From: Clostridia bacterium
GTDB lineage: Bacteria > Bacillota > Clostridia > Christensenellales > Borkfalkiaceae
Reading direction: 5' to 3'
DNA: 48,435 nt
Assembly (NCBI GenBank): GCA_017504655.1
Contig: JAFVQT010000056.1
Span: 1 to 48,435, forward strand
The position numbers and the translations under genes are program-made. The notes under the pieces were generated by a model. It did no database searches. It worked only from the letters and a program-made list of their open reading frames with translations, and was not told the DNA's origin. Of this stretch, positions 40,346 to 46,957 are shown one piece after another (position 1 is the stretch's first letter; each line of letters begins with the position of its first letter).

Positions 40346-41413
40346 TTAATTATTTATAAGTGTATATATATTTTGCAAAAAAATCAACTGTTTTGAGGCA
40401 TAAATTTTAATTTCGCCGACCTTTTCACCGCTTTTTACAGATGACGGCAAATATTTCGGCAATGCAATTTCTGCCGATATTGACTCGCCGTTTGAAACCG
40501 GATAATAAAAATCATCTTTGACCTCAAGGTCGTAATATTCAGTCCTGTTTTCGGTTGGAAGACTATAATCAAATTTATTTGCATCTATAATTTTAATCAA
40601 CCGATAATTATCAAAGCCTTTTGTCAAAAGATTTTTTGACATTTGGTAATGGTTTGGTTCGTTTAAAACAACGCAAATAAGCTCCATACCGTTTTTTTGA
40701 GCGGATGAAACAAGGCATCTGCCCGCCTTTTTAGTAAAGCCCGTTTTTACACCTGTTGCGCCCTCAAAGGAAGAAAGCATTTTATTTTTGTTTATCCAAT
40801 ATCGGCTGACATTACTGTTTTTTTCGGTTGCTACGTAATTTTTTGTAGATGCAATTTTAGCAAATACGCTGTTTTTAAGCGCGTACCTTGTAATAAGTGC
40901 CAAATCGTATGCAGTAGTATAATGATTGTCGTCGTGTAGCCCGTGTGGGTTTTTAAAGTTGCTGTTCGTTGCGCCGCACCTTATTGCCGTTTGATTCATA
41001 AGGCTTGCAAAGTCTTCTATGCTACCGCTCAAGGTTATAGCTAAAGCCTCTGCACAGTCGTTGCCTGAGCGAAGCATAAGCCCGTATAAAAGGTCTTCAA
41101 CGGTAAACACATCGTTTTCGTTTAGGTATACGCTACTGCCCTCTACACCTACACAGCTTTTAGGTACAGTGACCTCACGGCTGATATCAAAGTTATCTAT
41201 TACCGTTATTGCAGTAAGAATTTTTGTGGTGCTTGCCATATAAGCCTTTTTATTTGAATTGTATTCGTATAAAACTCTTCCACTTAGCTTTTCTATGACA
41301 ACGTACGAGCTGTTATTAGAATCCGCAAAACTGCCCGTGTATTTAAAATTTACAGAAATCACACTGATAACGATAATCATAAAACATTTTAAAATATTAG
41401 GAATTCTCTTCAT
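40346..41413 (-). CDS. dacB: Serine-type D-Ala-D-Ala carboxypeptidase, sporulation DacB-like
   Basis: The 355-residue product has a signal peptide-like N-terminus (about 8-30), SxxK in MASTTKIL, SGND as the SxN motif and GVKTGFTKKAG as the KTG motif. It trims peptidoglycan stem peptides. It overlaps the end of ytfJ by 17 bases and precedes rluB. This link to a forespore-type promoter and ytfJ suggests a role in spore cortex formation. It is a paralogue of the enzyme at 15312-16457, from which it differs in the C-terminal domain. Confidence 0.9.
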   Translation of the reverse strand: MKRIPNILKCFMIIVISVISVNFKYTGSFADSNNSSYVVIEKLSGRVLYEYNSNKKAYMASTTKILTAITVIDNFDISREVTVPKSCVGVEGSSVYLNENDVFTVEDLLYGLMLRSGNDCAEALAITLSGSIEDFASLMNQTAIRCGATNSNFKNPHGLHDDNHYTTAYDLALITRYALKNSVFAKIASTKNYVATEKNSNVSRYWINKNKMLSSFEGATGVKTGFTKKAGRCLVSSAQKNGMELICVVLNEPNHYQMSKNLLTKGFDNYRLIKIIDANKFDYSLPTENRTEYYDLEVKDDFYYPVSNGESISAEIALPKYLPSSVKSGEKVGEIKIYASKQLIFLQNIYTLINN

Positions 41414-41780
41414 TTTTAAAGCTTTTTATAAAATTGTCAACACTTTCGATAAGTCTTGAAAAGGCATCGTCTGCAACACTTAAAAGCTGAACCCCGTTTG
41501 CTCTTTCAACCAAAAAACCGCTTGGCTTTAAAGAAACGACAGCACCGCTTCCGCCTGCAAAAGGCAGGCTTTTATCGTTTTTTATCGCCTTTACCTCGCC
41601 GTATTCTCCACCGCCTGTCATAAAGCCCATAGTGACCTTTGTTATTGGTATTACGCTTGTAAATTGGTCTACCTTAACAGGCTTACCTATAACGGTATTC
41701 ACGTCTACAAGGGAGTTTAAATCCTTCATTGCAGTAGCCATTAATTCGCGTATTTTATTGTTTGCTCTTTCCTTTGACAT
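41397..41780 (-). CDS. ytfJ: Sporulation/germination protein YtfJ (GerW)
   Basis: The 127-residue product has the family pattern: ELMATAMKDLNSLVDVNTVIGKPV, then VIPITKVTMGF, a Gly-rich stretch GGSGAVVSLKP and the end-region GVQLLSV. YtfJ is a forespore protein needed for efficient spore germination in Bacillus. AAAGGAG precedes the ATG. The gene follows a small membrane protein gene and precedes dacB. Confidence 0.93.
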   Translation of the reverse strand: MSKERANNKIRELMATAMKDLNSLVDVNTVIGKPVKVDQFTSVIPITKVTMGFMTGGGEYGEVKAIKNDKSLPFAGGSGAVVSLKPSGFLVERANGVQLLSVADDAFSRLIESVDNFIKSFKNEENS

Positions 41781-42302
41781 TTACTTCTCCTTTTTACTTA
41801 ATATCTTTTTAACTGCAATAGAAATAATTGACAGTGCATTTGTTGATACGGTCAATTCGCCAAGCGCGCCTGATGAAGAATTGCTATCTAATAAAATTAC
41901 GTCATTTTTAAATTTTAAGTAAGGCTGAATTTCTGACAGTAATTTATAAGCAACGGGATTTAAGCTGTTTATAAGGGCGCATATATAATACTTATAATCG
42001 TTTGCATCTTCTCCAAGAAGTACTGCTGAGGAGGACTTGAGTAAATTGAAATGCTTAAAAGTGTTAACGCTGTCGCTATTTGGAAGCAGATCGTTAAAGG
42101 TTAAATATTTTAGCTTGTTATTGTTATATATCAGCTTGATACTGCCGTCTTTTAAATCTAAATATCCGCAATTGATTTTAAGTATTTTTAATGCACTGAC
42201 TGAATAGTAAAGCTTTTTCTCTGAAATACTAAGCATAGCCTTTATTTTGAAGGTTATTGGTACAGTTAAAATTATCAGAATTATGACTGTTGATATAATC
42301 AC
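41781..42302 (-). CDS. Small membrane-anchored protein, possible YtfI/DUF2953 type
   Basis: The 173-residue protein has one N-terminal membrane segment (about 2-20), then a soluble part with mixed strands and helices. Genes upstream of ytfJ often encode DUF2953 proteins, and the membrane-then-beta layout agrees. However, the Trp- and Gly-rich end typical of that family is not seen, so the name is tentative. The start is a GTG with no ribosome binding site, only five bases after a -10-like box, suggesting a leaderless forespore transcript. It begins an operon with ytfJ, dacB, rluB and the coiled-coil gene. Confidence 0.65.
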   Translation of the reverse strand: MIISTVIILIILTVPITFKIKAMLSISEKKLYYSVSALKILKINCGYLDLKDGSIKLIYNNNKLKYLTFNDLLPNSDSVNTFKHFNLLKSSSAVLLGEDANDYKYYICALINSLNPVAYKLLSEIQPYLKFKNDVILLDSNSSSGALGELTVSTNALSIISIAVKKILSKKEK

Positions 42303-42307
42303 GCAAA

Positions 42308-42337
42308 AAGTATAGGCAAAACAAAGTAAAATATACT
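42308..42337 (-). promoter_or_regulatory. Candidate forespore (sigma-F/G) promoter of the ytfJ operon
   Basis: On the minus strand AGTATA (42337-42332), 17 bases and TATACTT (42314-42308) show the same geometry as the spoIVB promoter. YtfJ is forespore-expressed in Bacillus. The first base of the -10 differs from consensus. Confidence 0.45.
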
Positions 42338-42344
42338 AATTTGA

Positions 42345-42375
42345 CTAAAAAAAAGACACGGGGTTACCGTGTCTT
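42345..42375 (-). terminator. Terminator of scpA-scpB
   Basis: AAGACACGG (42353-42361) pairs with CCGTGTCTT (42367-42375) and is followed on the minus strand by T residues. Confidence 0.92.
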
Positions 42376-42390
42376 GATTTATATATTATG

Positions 42391-43095
42391 TTATGCAATA
42401 ACGTCTACGTCCTCGTCCTTTAAAAAGTCCGGAATATCTTCGTTTTCCAAAGAAGGAATTTCGTCGCCTGAAGCCTCAACCTCGCCAAACAGATTTTCGG
42501 GAACGTAGTCAGGGTCGCTTGAAGCGTCGTATTCGTCCTTTCTGAAAAGGTAGGAATCGTCATCCCCTGCATGAATAAGCTTGATTTTAGACATTAAGTC
42601 CTCATAATCGGGAAGGTCAGTTAGCGCCTCGATTTGGAAGCGCTTTAAAAAGTTATCGCCTGTGCCGAATAAAACGGGTTTACCGATAGTATCCTTTCTG
42701 CCAACTATTTCAATAATGCCGTTTTTAAGAAGGTTTTGAATAGCGTACTCACTGTTAGAGCCTCGTATTTCCTCTATATCAAGTCTTGTAACAGGTTGCT
42801 TATACGCAACTATAGCCGAAACCTCCAACATACTTTTAGAAAGCTCTCTTTCCTTTATTGGGTTTAAAACGATTTCTACGCTTTCGCCGTTTTTTGGATT
42901 TGAGCAAAACTGTAATTTGTTATTAAAAATAATAAGGTTTATGCCACTGTCTTCACCGTATTTTGACTGAAGCTTTTTTGCTGCGTTTACTACTTCTTTA
43001 TTGGTAACTTCAAGCTTTTCGGCAATATCTTTAACTGCAACTTCTTTACCGGATATAAAAAGTATTGACTCAATTATACTCGCTAAGGTCTCCAA
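42391..43095 (-). CDS. scpB: Segregation and condensation protein B
   Basis: ScpB is the winged-helix subunit of the SMC-ScpAB condensin. I prefer the TTG start at 43095, eight bases after GGAG; the GTG at 43104 overlaps that site. The product has IESILFISGKEVAVKDIAEKL at the start, AIVAYKQPVTRLDIEEIRG as the diagnostic segment, and a GRKDTIGKPVLFGTG stretch. An acidic C-terminal tail of about 60 residues is longer than usual. It overlaps scpA by 26 bases. Confidence 0.93.
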   Translation of the reverse strand: METLASIIESILFISGKEVAVKDIAEKLEVTNKEVVNAAKKLQSKYGEDSGINLIIFNNKLQFCSNPKNGESVEIVLNPIKERELSKSMLEVSAIVAYKQPVTRLDIEEIRGSNSEYAIQNLLKNGIIEIVGRKDTIGKPVLFGTGDNFLKRFQIEALTDLPDYEDLMSKIKLIHAGDDDSYLFRKDEYDASSDPDYVPENLFGEVEASGDEIPSLENEDIPDFLKDEDVDVIA

Positions 43096-43924
43096 TGTCT
43101 TCACTCCTATCTTCTCTGAGGGTTATTATTATGTCGCCGTACGTTCCGTTTTGAACGGCTGCAACGTATTGTACCTTCAAAAGCTCTAACATAGCCTGGA
43201 AGGTCGTTATAATTTCAGGTCTTGTTGCGTCTTCGCTGAACAAATCAAAAAAACTACAGGTGTTTCTTTCAAGCAAGGTTTCTTTTATGTGGTTTACCTT
43301 GTCTGCAACGGTATATACCTCTTTTGGAATTTCTTTCTGTGCGCCTTTAATTCTTCTTTGAAGGTCTGCCCTTAATAGCAAATCGCTGAATGCCTTTACC
43401 AACCCGTCAAGGGTAAAATCTTTGTATACTACCCTTACGTCATTTGCCTTATCATCGGGCTCTTTATAAAATCTTGAGGTAGTTTCAATATCTTTCAGCT
43501 TAACGCTTGCTTCCTTCATAAGCTTGTACTCCTCAAGCTGTTGATAAAGCTCTTGCTCGGGGTCGTAATCGCCAAAATCATCGTCAAAGCTGACAACGGG
43601 AAGAAGAGCCTTTGACTTGATTTCAAGAAGTGTTGCCGCCATGTTAAGATATTCACTTTCCTTTTCAATATCCAGATCCTCTGCGCTTTCAACGTAAGAA
43701 ACGAATTGCTCCGTTACCTCGGATACGAAAATTTCTCTGATTTCTATCTTTGCTCTGTTTACGAGAAATAGCAAAAAGTCTAAAGGTCCTTCAAAAAACG
43801 AGAGCTTTGGCACGAAATCTACGACCGACTCAAAATCGGGCGCAATTGCAGTATAATCGATTACAGAGCTCTTTGTATTTTCCTCTTCTGCAATCGGTGC
43901 TGTGGTCAATTTTTCTTCCGTCAT
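43070..43924 (-). CDS. scpA: Segregation and condensation protein A
   Basis: ScpA is the kleisin that bridges the SMC heads in chromosome condensation. The 284-residue product has a 35-residue non-conserved N-terminus, then FFEGPLDFLLFLVNRAKIEI, EYLNMAATLLEIKSKALLP and the C-terminal winged helix with VTTFQAMLELLK-like sequence. GAGGTTT precedes the ATG. Confidence 0.95.
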   Translation of the reverse strand: MTEEKLTTAPIAEEENTKSSVIDYTAIAPDFESVVDFVPKLSFFEGPLDFLLFLVNRAKIEIREIFVSEVTEQFVSYVESAEDLDIEKESEYLNMAATLLEIKSKALLPVVSFDDDFGDYDPEQELYQQLEEYKLMKEASVKLKDIETTSRFYKEPDDKANDVRVVYKDFTLDGLVKAFSDLLLRADLQRRIKGAQKEIPKEVYTVADKVNHIKETLLERNTCSFFDLFSEDATRPEIITTFQAMLELLKVQYVAAVQNGTYGDIIITLREDRSEDIGDLSEYN

Positions 43925-43962
43925 ACAAACCTCGTCAGATTAAATAAACTGTTACTTTTAAT

Positions 43963-43991
43963 ATTATATATTAAAAAAGTAATTTTTGCAA
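43963..43991 (-). promoter_or_regulatory. Sigma-A promoter of scpA-scpB
   Basis: On the minus strand TTGCAA (43991-43986), 17 bases and TATAAT (43968-43963). Confidence 0.7.
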
Positions 43992-44017
43992 GGACTTTAA
44001 GCAATTTGTAAAAGTTT

Positions 44018-44188
44018 TTACTTGTTTTTTTCTACCGACACAATTCTGATTGACGCAACATCCTCAAAGTTGATGCATTTACCGCAGTTGTCGCAAACCT
44101 TCAAGGGGTTAAGGTCGCACATGTCGCACTCGCCGCAGTCTGTGCATGGGCCGTCTCTTAAAACGCATTCTTTAACCTTTTCTGCCAT
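44018..44188 (-). CDS. Small Cys-rich CxxC protein (56 residues)
   Basis: The frame runs from ATG 44188 to TAA 44018, with AAGGAG upstream of the start. The product has eight cysteines at 8, 15, 18, 21, 24, 32, 35 and 38, including CTDCGECDMC and CDNCGKC. This pattern suggests either two iron-sulfur clusters, as in small ferredoxins, or a zinc-binding fold. The final 18 residues are cysteine-free. It has its own promoter and is divergent from lexA. Function is unknown; a redox or metal role is inferred. Confidence 0.85.
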   Translation of the reverse strand: MAEKVKECVLRDGPCTDCGECDMCDLNPLKVCDNCGKCINFEDVASIRIVSVEKNK

Positions 44189-44239
44189 AAATTTTCTCCT
44201 TATTTTTAAGTGCTGATTCGTCAGCTTTTATGCTTTTGT

Positions 44240-44264
44240 AAGTATGGAATTATATCTCATACTT
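44240..44264. repeat. Inverted repeat at the transcription start of the Cys-rich gene
   Basis: AAGTATG (44240-44246) and CATACTT (44258-44264) are a perfect 7-bp inverted repeat with 11 bases between. It lies just downstream of the -10 box of the minus-strand gene, so it could be an operator or a leader hairpin. Confidence 0.4.
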
Positions 44265-44266
44265 AT

Positions 44267-44294
44267 ATTATACATATATTTTTATATTTATCAA
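44267..44294 (-). promoter_or_regulatory. Sigma-A promoter of the Cys-rich gene
   Basis: On the minus strand TTGATA (44294-44289), 16 bases and TATAAT (44272-44267). Confidence 0.68.
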
Positions 44295-44303
44295 GAAAAA
44301 AGA

Positions 44304-44317
44304 TGAACAAATGTTTG
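44304..44317. promoter_or_regulatory. LexA (DinR/Cheo) box
   Basis: TGAACAAATGTTTG matches the Gram-positive LexA consensus CGAACRNRYGTTYC at 12 of 14 positions. It overlaps the presumed -35 (TTGATT, 44315-44320) of lexA, with TATCAT at 44338-44343 as a possible -10. It also lies ten bases beyond the -35 of the divergent Cys-rich gene, which may therefore share SOS control. Confidence 0.8.
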
Positions 44318-44381
44318 ATTTTTAAAATTTTATATGTTATCATATAAATGTAAAGTAAATTTTTGTCACAAAGGATTAATT

Positions 44382-44978
44382 ATGTCTAAGGTTCAAGAAA
44401 AGGTTAATCGCGTTTTAGAGTTTACTCAAAGATACGTTAAAGACAACGGATTTCCCCCATCTGTCAGGGAAATTTGCTCTGCGCTTGGCATAAAGTCAAC
44501 AGCAACGTGTCATTTGTATTTGAAAAAGCTTGAGGAAATGGGCGCGATTTCTGTAAACGGCAATAAAAAACGCGCTATAATGCTGACAAACGCGCACGCT
44601 ACCCCTGCAATAAACGTACCTTTAATTGGCACAATAACTGCGGGTACTCCTATTTTTGCCTATGAAAATCTCGAAGAATACTGCCCTCTTCCAAGTGAAT
44701 TTGGCAATGAAGAAGAGATATTTATGCTAAAGGTTAAGGGCGATAGCATGATTGAGGCAGGCATATTTAACGGGGACAGAGTTATCGTAAGAAAGCAAGA
44801 AACCTGCAAAAACGGCGAAATTGCAATTGCTTATTACGATGAAAGCGCAACCGTCAAAAGGTTTTATAAAAAAGACGGGCATATAGTTCTTCATCCTGAG
44901 AATTCTGCCATGCAAGATATTATCTTGCCGGACGTAACTATTCTTGGCGTAGTGGTGGGGCTTATAAGAAAGTACTGA
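44382..44978 (+). CDS. lexA: SOS repressor LexA
   Basis: The start is ATG 44382 after AAAGGA; a longer TTG frame would cross the promoter. The 198-residue protein has the N-terminal winged helix with FPPSVREICSALGIKSTATCHLYLKKLEE-type sequence (about 24-52) and the self-cleavage peptide bond Ala87-Gly88 (ITAGTP). The peptidase dyad is Ser122 (VKGDSMIEAG) and Lys159 (ATVKRF). A LexA box upstream indicates autoregulation. The next gene starts two bases after the stop. Confidence 0.96.
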   Translation: MSKVQEKVNRVLEFTQRYVKDNGFPPSVREICSALGIKSTATCHLYLKKLEEMGAISVNGNKKRAIMLTNAHATPAINVPLIGTITAGTPIFAYENLEEYCPLPSEFGNEEEIFMLKVKGDSMIEAGIFNGDRVIVRKQETCKNGEIAIAYYDESATVKRFYKKDGHIVLHPENSAMQDIILPDVTILGVVVGLIRKY

Positions 44979-44979
44979 A

Positions 44980-45984
44980 ATGGAATACCTTGTTATTGAT
45001 ACGGAAAGCTGTACCGGACGTGCGGACGACGGAAGTTTATGCAGTTTAGGTTATGCGATTTGCGATGAAAAATTAAATATACTTTGCCAAGAGGATTTGC
45101 TGTTTAACCCAATGCCGAAAAGGTTTCAGGTTGGCGATAAGAAAAACGCAAAGAGAACGGGAATAACCTTTGCTTATTCTGTTGAGGAATTCAGAAAAGC
45201 ACCTAAATTTTGCGATACTTACAGCAAAATTAAGGATTTGTTTAAAGGCAGAACGGTGCTTGGATTTTCGATGAGTAACGACGTTAAATATTTAAATGAC
45301 GCCTGTGACAAATATTCGCTTAAAAGAATTGACTATAAGTTTTACGATATACAGTATATCTATCAGCTTATGCACCCCGATGAAAGCGCGATAGGGCTTA
45401 AAACGTTAAACGAAAAGTATAGCGTCGAATATCTTGCACACCGCTCTGACGAGGATGCCGCAGGCTCTGTTATGCTCTTAAAAAAATTTTTGGAGGCTGA
45501 AGGCACAACCTTTAAGGAGGTTGTAAAAAAATATAAGCTTCATAGAGGCGTAAACAGTCAGGACGGATACTACGTTTGCTACTCTGACGCTGTTATTGAG
45601 GGCTTGCACGGGTTGAAAATAAGCAAGCGTATTCAATCTTACGTGTTTGCAGATTATTTAAAAAATTTACCGTACGTACAAAAGCCACTTGAAAGAATAT
45701 GCTTTTCTGCCAAAATTGAGAAGATGGACGTCAGTTTTACAAGAACGCTTATTGATCTTTGCTACGAAAAGAATTTCGTTTACGATCACGATACTGACCT
45801 TATTACAGTTTTTGTCACCGACGAAAAGGAAGATAAACGCATTGCATATCTGAATTCCAAGCAAATTAAAAGGCTGAAAATTATGAGCTTAAACGAATTT
45901 TGCAAATTTATCGGTTACAGCGAAAACTTTATATATTCAGACAAGCAGTTTTTGACAGAGTTTTATAAAAAGCTAACTAAATAA
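44980..45984 (+). CDS. DEDDh 3'-5' exonuclease with possible BRCT-like C-terminus
   Basis: The 334-residue protein has a DnaQ/RNase T-type exonuclease domain (about 1-175) with Asp7 and Glu9 (VIDTES), Asp101 (SNDVKYL), and His154 with Asp159 (HRSDED), the complete DEDDh set. Residues about 236-315 (from ERICFSAKIEK to LNEFCKFIG) resemble a diverged BRCT domain, with ITVFVTDEKEDKRIAYL as the middle strand and helix. It begins two bases after lexA and so should be induced with it after DNA damage. It is not the usual DNA polymerase III epsilon. The BRCT call is inferred from pattern only. Confidence 0.82.
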   Translation: MEYLVIDTESCTGRADDGSLCSLGYAICDEKLNILCQEDLLFNPMPKRFQVGDKKNAKRTGITFAYSVEEFRKAPKFCDTYSKIKDLFKGRTVLGFSMSNDVKYLNDACDKYSLKRIDYKFYDIQYIYQLMHPDESAIGLKTLNEKYSVEYLAHRSDEDAAGSVMLLKKFLEAEGTTFKEVVKKYKLHRGVNSQDGYYVCYSDAVIEGLHGLKISKRIQSYVFADYLKNLPYVQKPLERICFSAKIEKMDVSFTRTLIDLCYEKNFVYDHDTDLITVFVTDEKEDKRIAYLNSKQIKRLKIMSLNEFCKFIGYSENFIYSDKQFLTEFYKKLTK

Positions 45985-45989
45985 TCAGC

Positions 45990-46030
45990 AAAAAATAACA
46001 GCGAAAGCCGAGTCGGCTTTCGCTATTTTA
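45990..46030. terminator. Bidirectional terminator between the exonuclease gene and miaA
   Basis: AGCGAAAGCC (46000-46009) pairs with GGCTTTCGCT (46015-46024), flanked by A and T runs. Confidence 0.9.
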
Positions 46031-46957
46031 ATTATTTAAGAAATTATCAATGATTTTGCAAAGTTTTTCAAATTCGCCATCAATTAAAGGATTGTATTTT
46101 ATAAGGTTTTCATAACGCTTAAAAAAGGTAATTTGCCTTTTTGCATAGCGACGGGAATTCATTTTTATCTGCTCTGCAGGAAACTCTGAGCCACTTGATG
46201 TGCTTTCAACTACTTCCTTATATCCGATGCCCTGCATACACTGATTTTCAATAGTAACGCCTTGCTCTAAAAGATTTTTAACCTCATTTTCAATACCGTT
46301 TTCAATCATTAAGTCTACGCGCCTGTTTATTCTGTCGTATAAAGTAGCTCTATTCATATCTGTGGTAATTGCAATGAAGTCAAATCTGGGTATCTTTTCG
46401 TCTACTATATCTGATTTTTTAATGCCTGAGCTTTCGACTATCTCCAATGCTCTTATTACTCTGACAAGGTCGTTTACGTGCAAGATTTTTGCGGTTTCGG
46501 GGTCCTTTTCAATCAAAATATCGAAAACAGCTTGGTTGCCCTTTTCTTTTGCAAGCTGTTGATATTTGCTTCTGACCGCTAAATCACCCTTAGCCTTGCC
46601 GTAGCTCATCTTATATAATATTGAGTTTACGTAAAAGCCCGTGCCTCCGCAAATAATTGGAAGCTTGCCTCTTGAAATAATATCTTCAATGACACTCAGA
46701 GCCATTTTTTCGTAATCGGAAACGGAAAATTCGTCAAAGGGAGTAACTACGTCGATTAAATGGTGTGTAACACCCTTCATATCCTCCTTCGTAGGCTTCG
46801 CAGATCCAATGTCGAGTTGCTTGTATATAGCAACAGAATCGGCTGAAACTACCTCTCCGCCGTATTTTAAAGCAAGCTCTACTGCAAGCGAAGATTTGCC
46901 TGAGCCGGTCGGTCCACATACAACGATAATTTTATTTAAACTATTCTCTTGAACCAT
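46028..46957 (-). CDS. miaA: tRNA dimethylallyltransferase
   Basis: MiaA adds the dimethylallyl group to A37 of tRNAs reading U-starting codons. The 309-residue product has the P-loop GPTGSGKS (15-22), the substrate region SADSVAIYKQLDIGSAKPT, HHLIDVVTP, CGGTGFYVNSILY and the C-terminal QGIGYKEV, followed by RRYAKRQITFFKR. It overlaps mutL by 22 bases, the usual Firmicutes mutL-miaA order. Confidence 0.97.
   Translation of the reverse strand: MVQENSLNKIIVVCGPTGSGKSSLAVELALKYGGEVVSADSVAIYKQLDIGSAKPTKEDMKGVTHHLIDVVTPFDEFSVSDYEKMALSVIEDIISRGKLPIICGGTGFYVNSILYKMSYGKAKGDLAVRSKYQQLAKEKGNQAVFDILIEKDPETAKILHVNDLVRVIRALEIVESSGIKKSDIVDEKIPRFDFIAITTDMNRATLYDRINRRVDLMIENGIENEVKNLLEQGVTIENQCMQGIGYKEVVESTSSGSEFPAEQIKMNSRRYAKRQITFFKRYENLIKYNPLIDGEFEKLCKIIDNFLNN

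Noticed and set aside
44022..44216. Plus-strand 64-codon frame between scpA and lexA
   Set aside because: It lies antisense to the 56-residue Cys-rich gene, which has a proper ribosome binding site and a convincing CxxC pattern.
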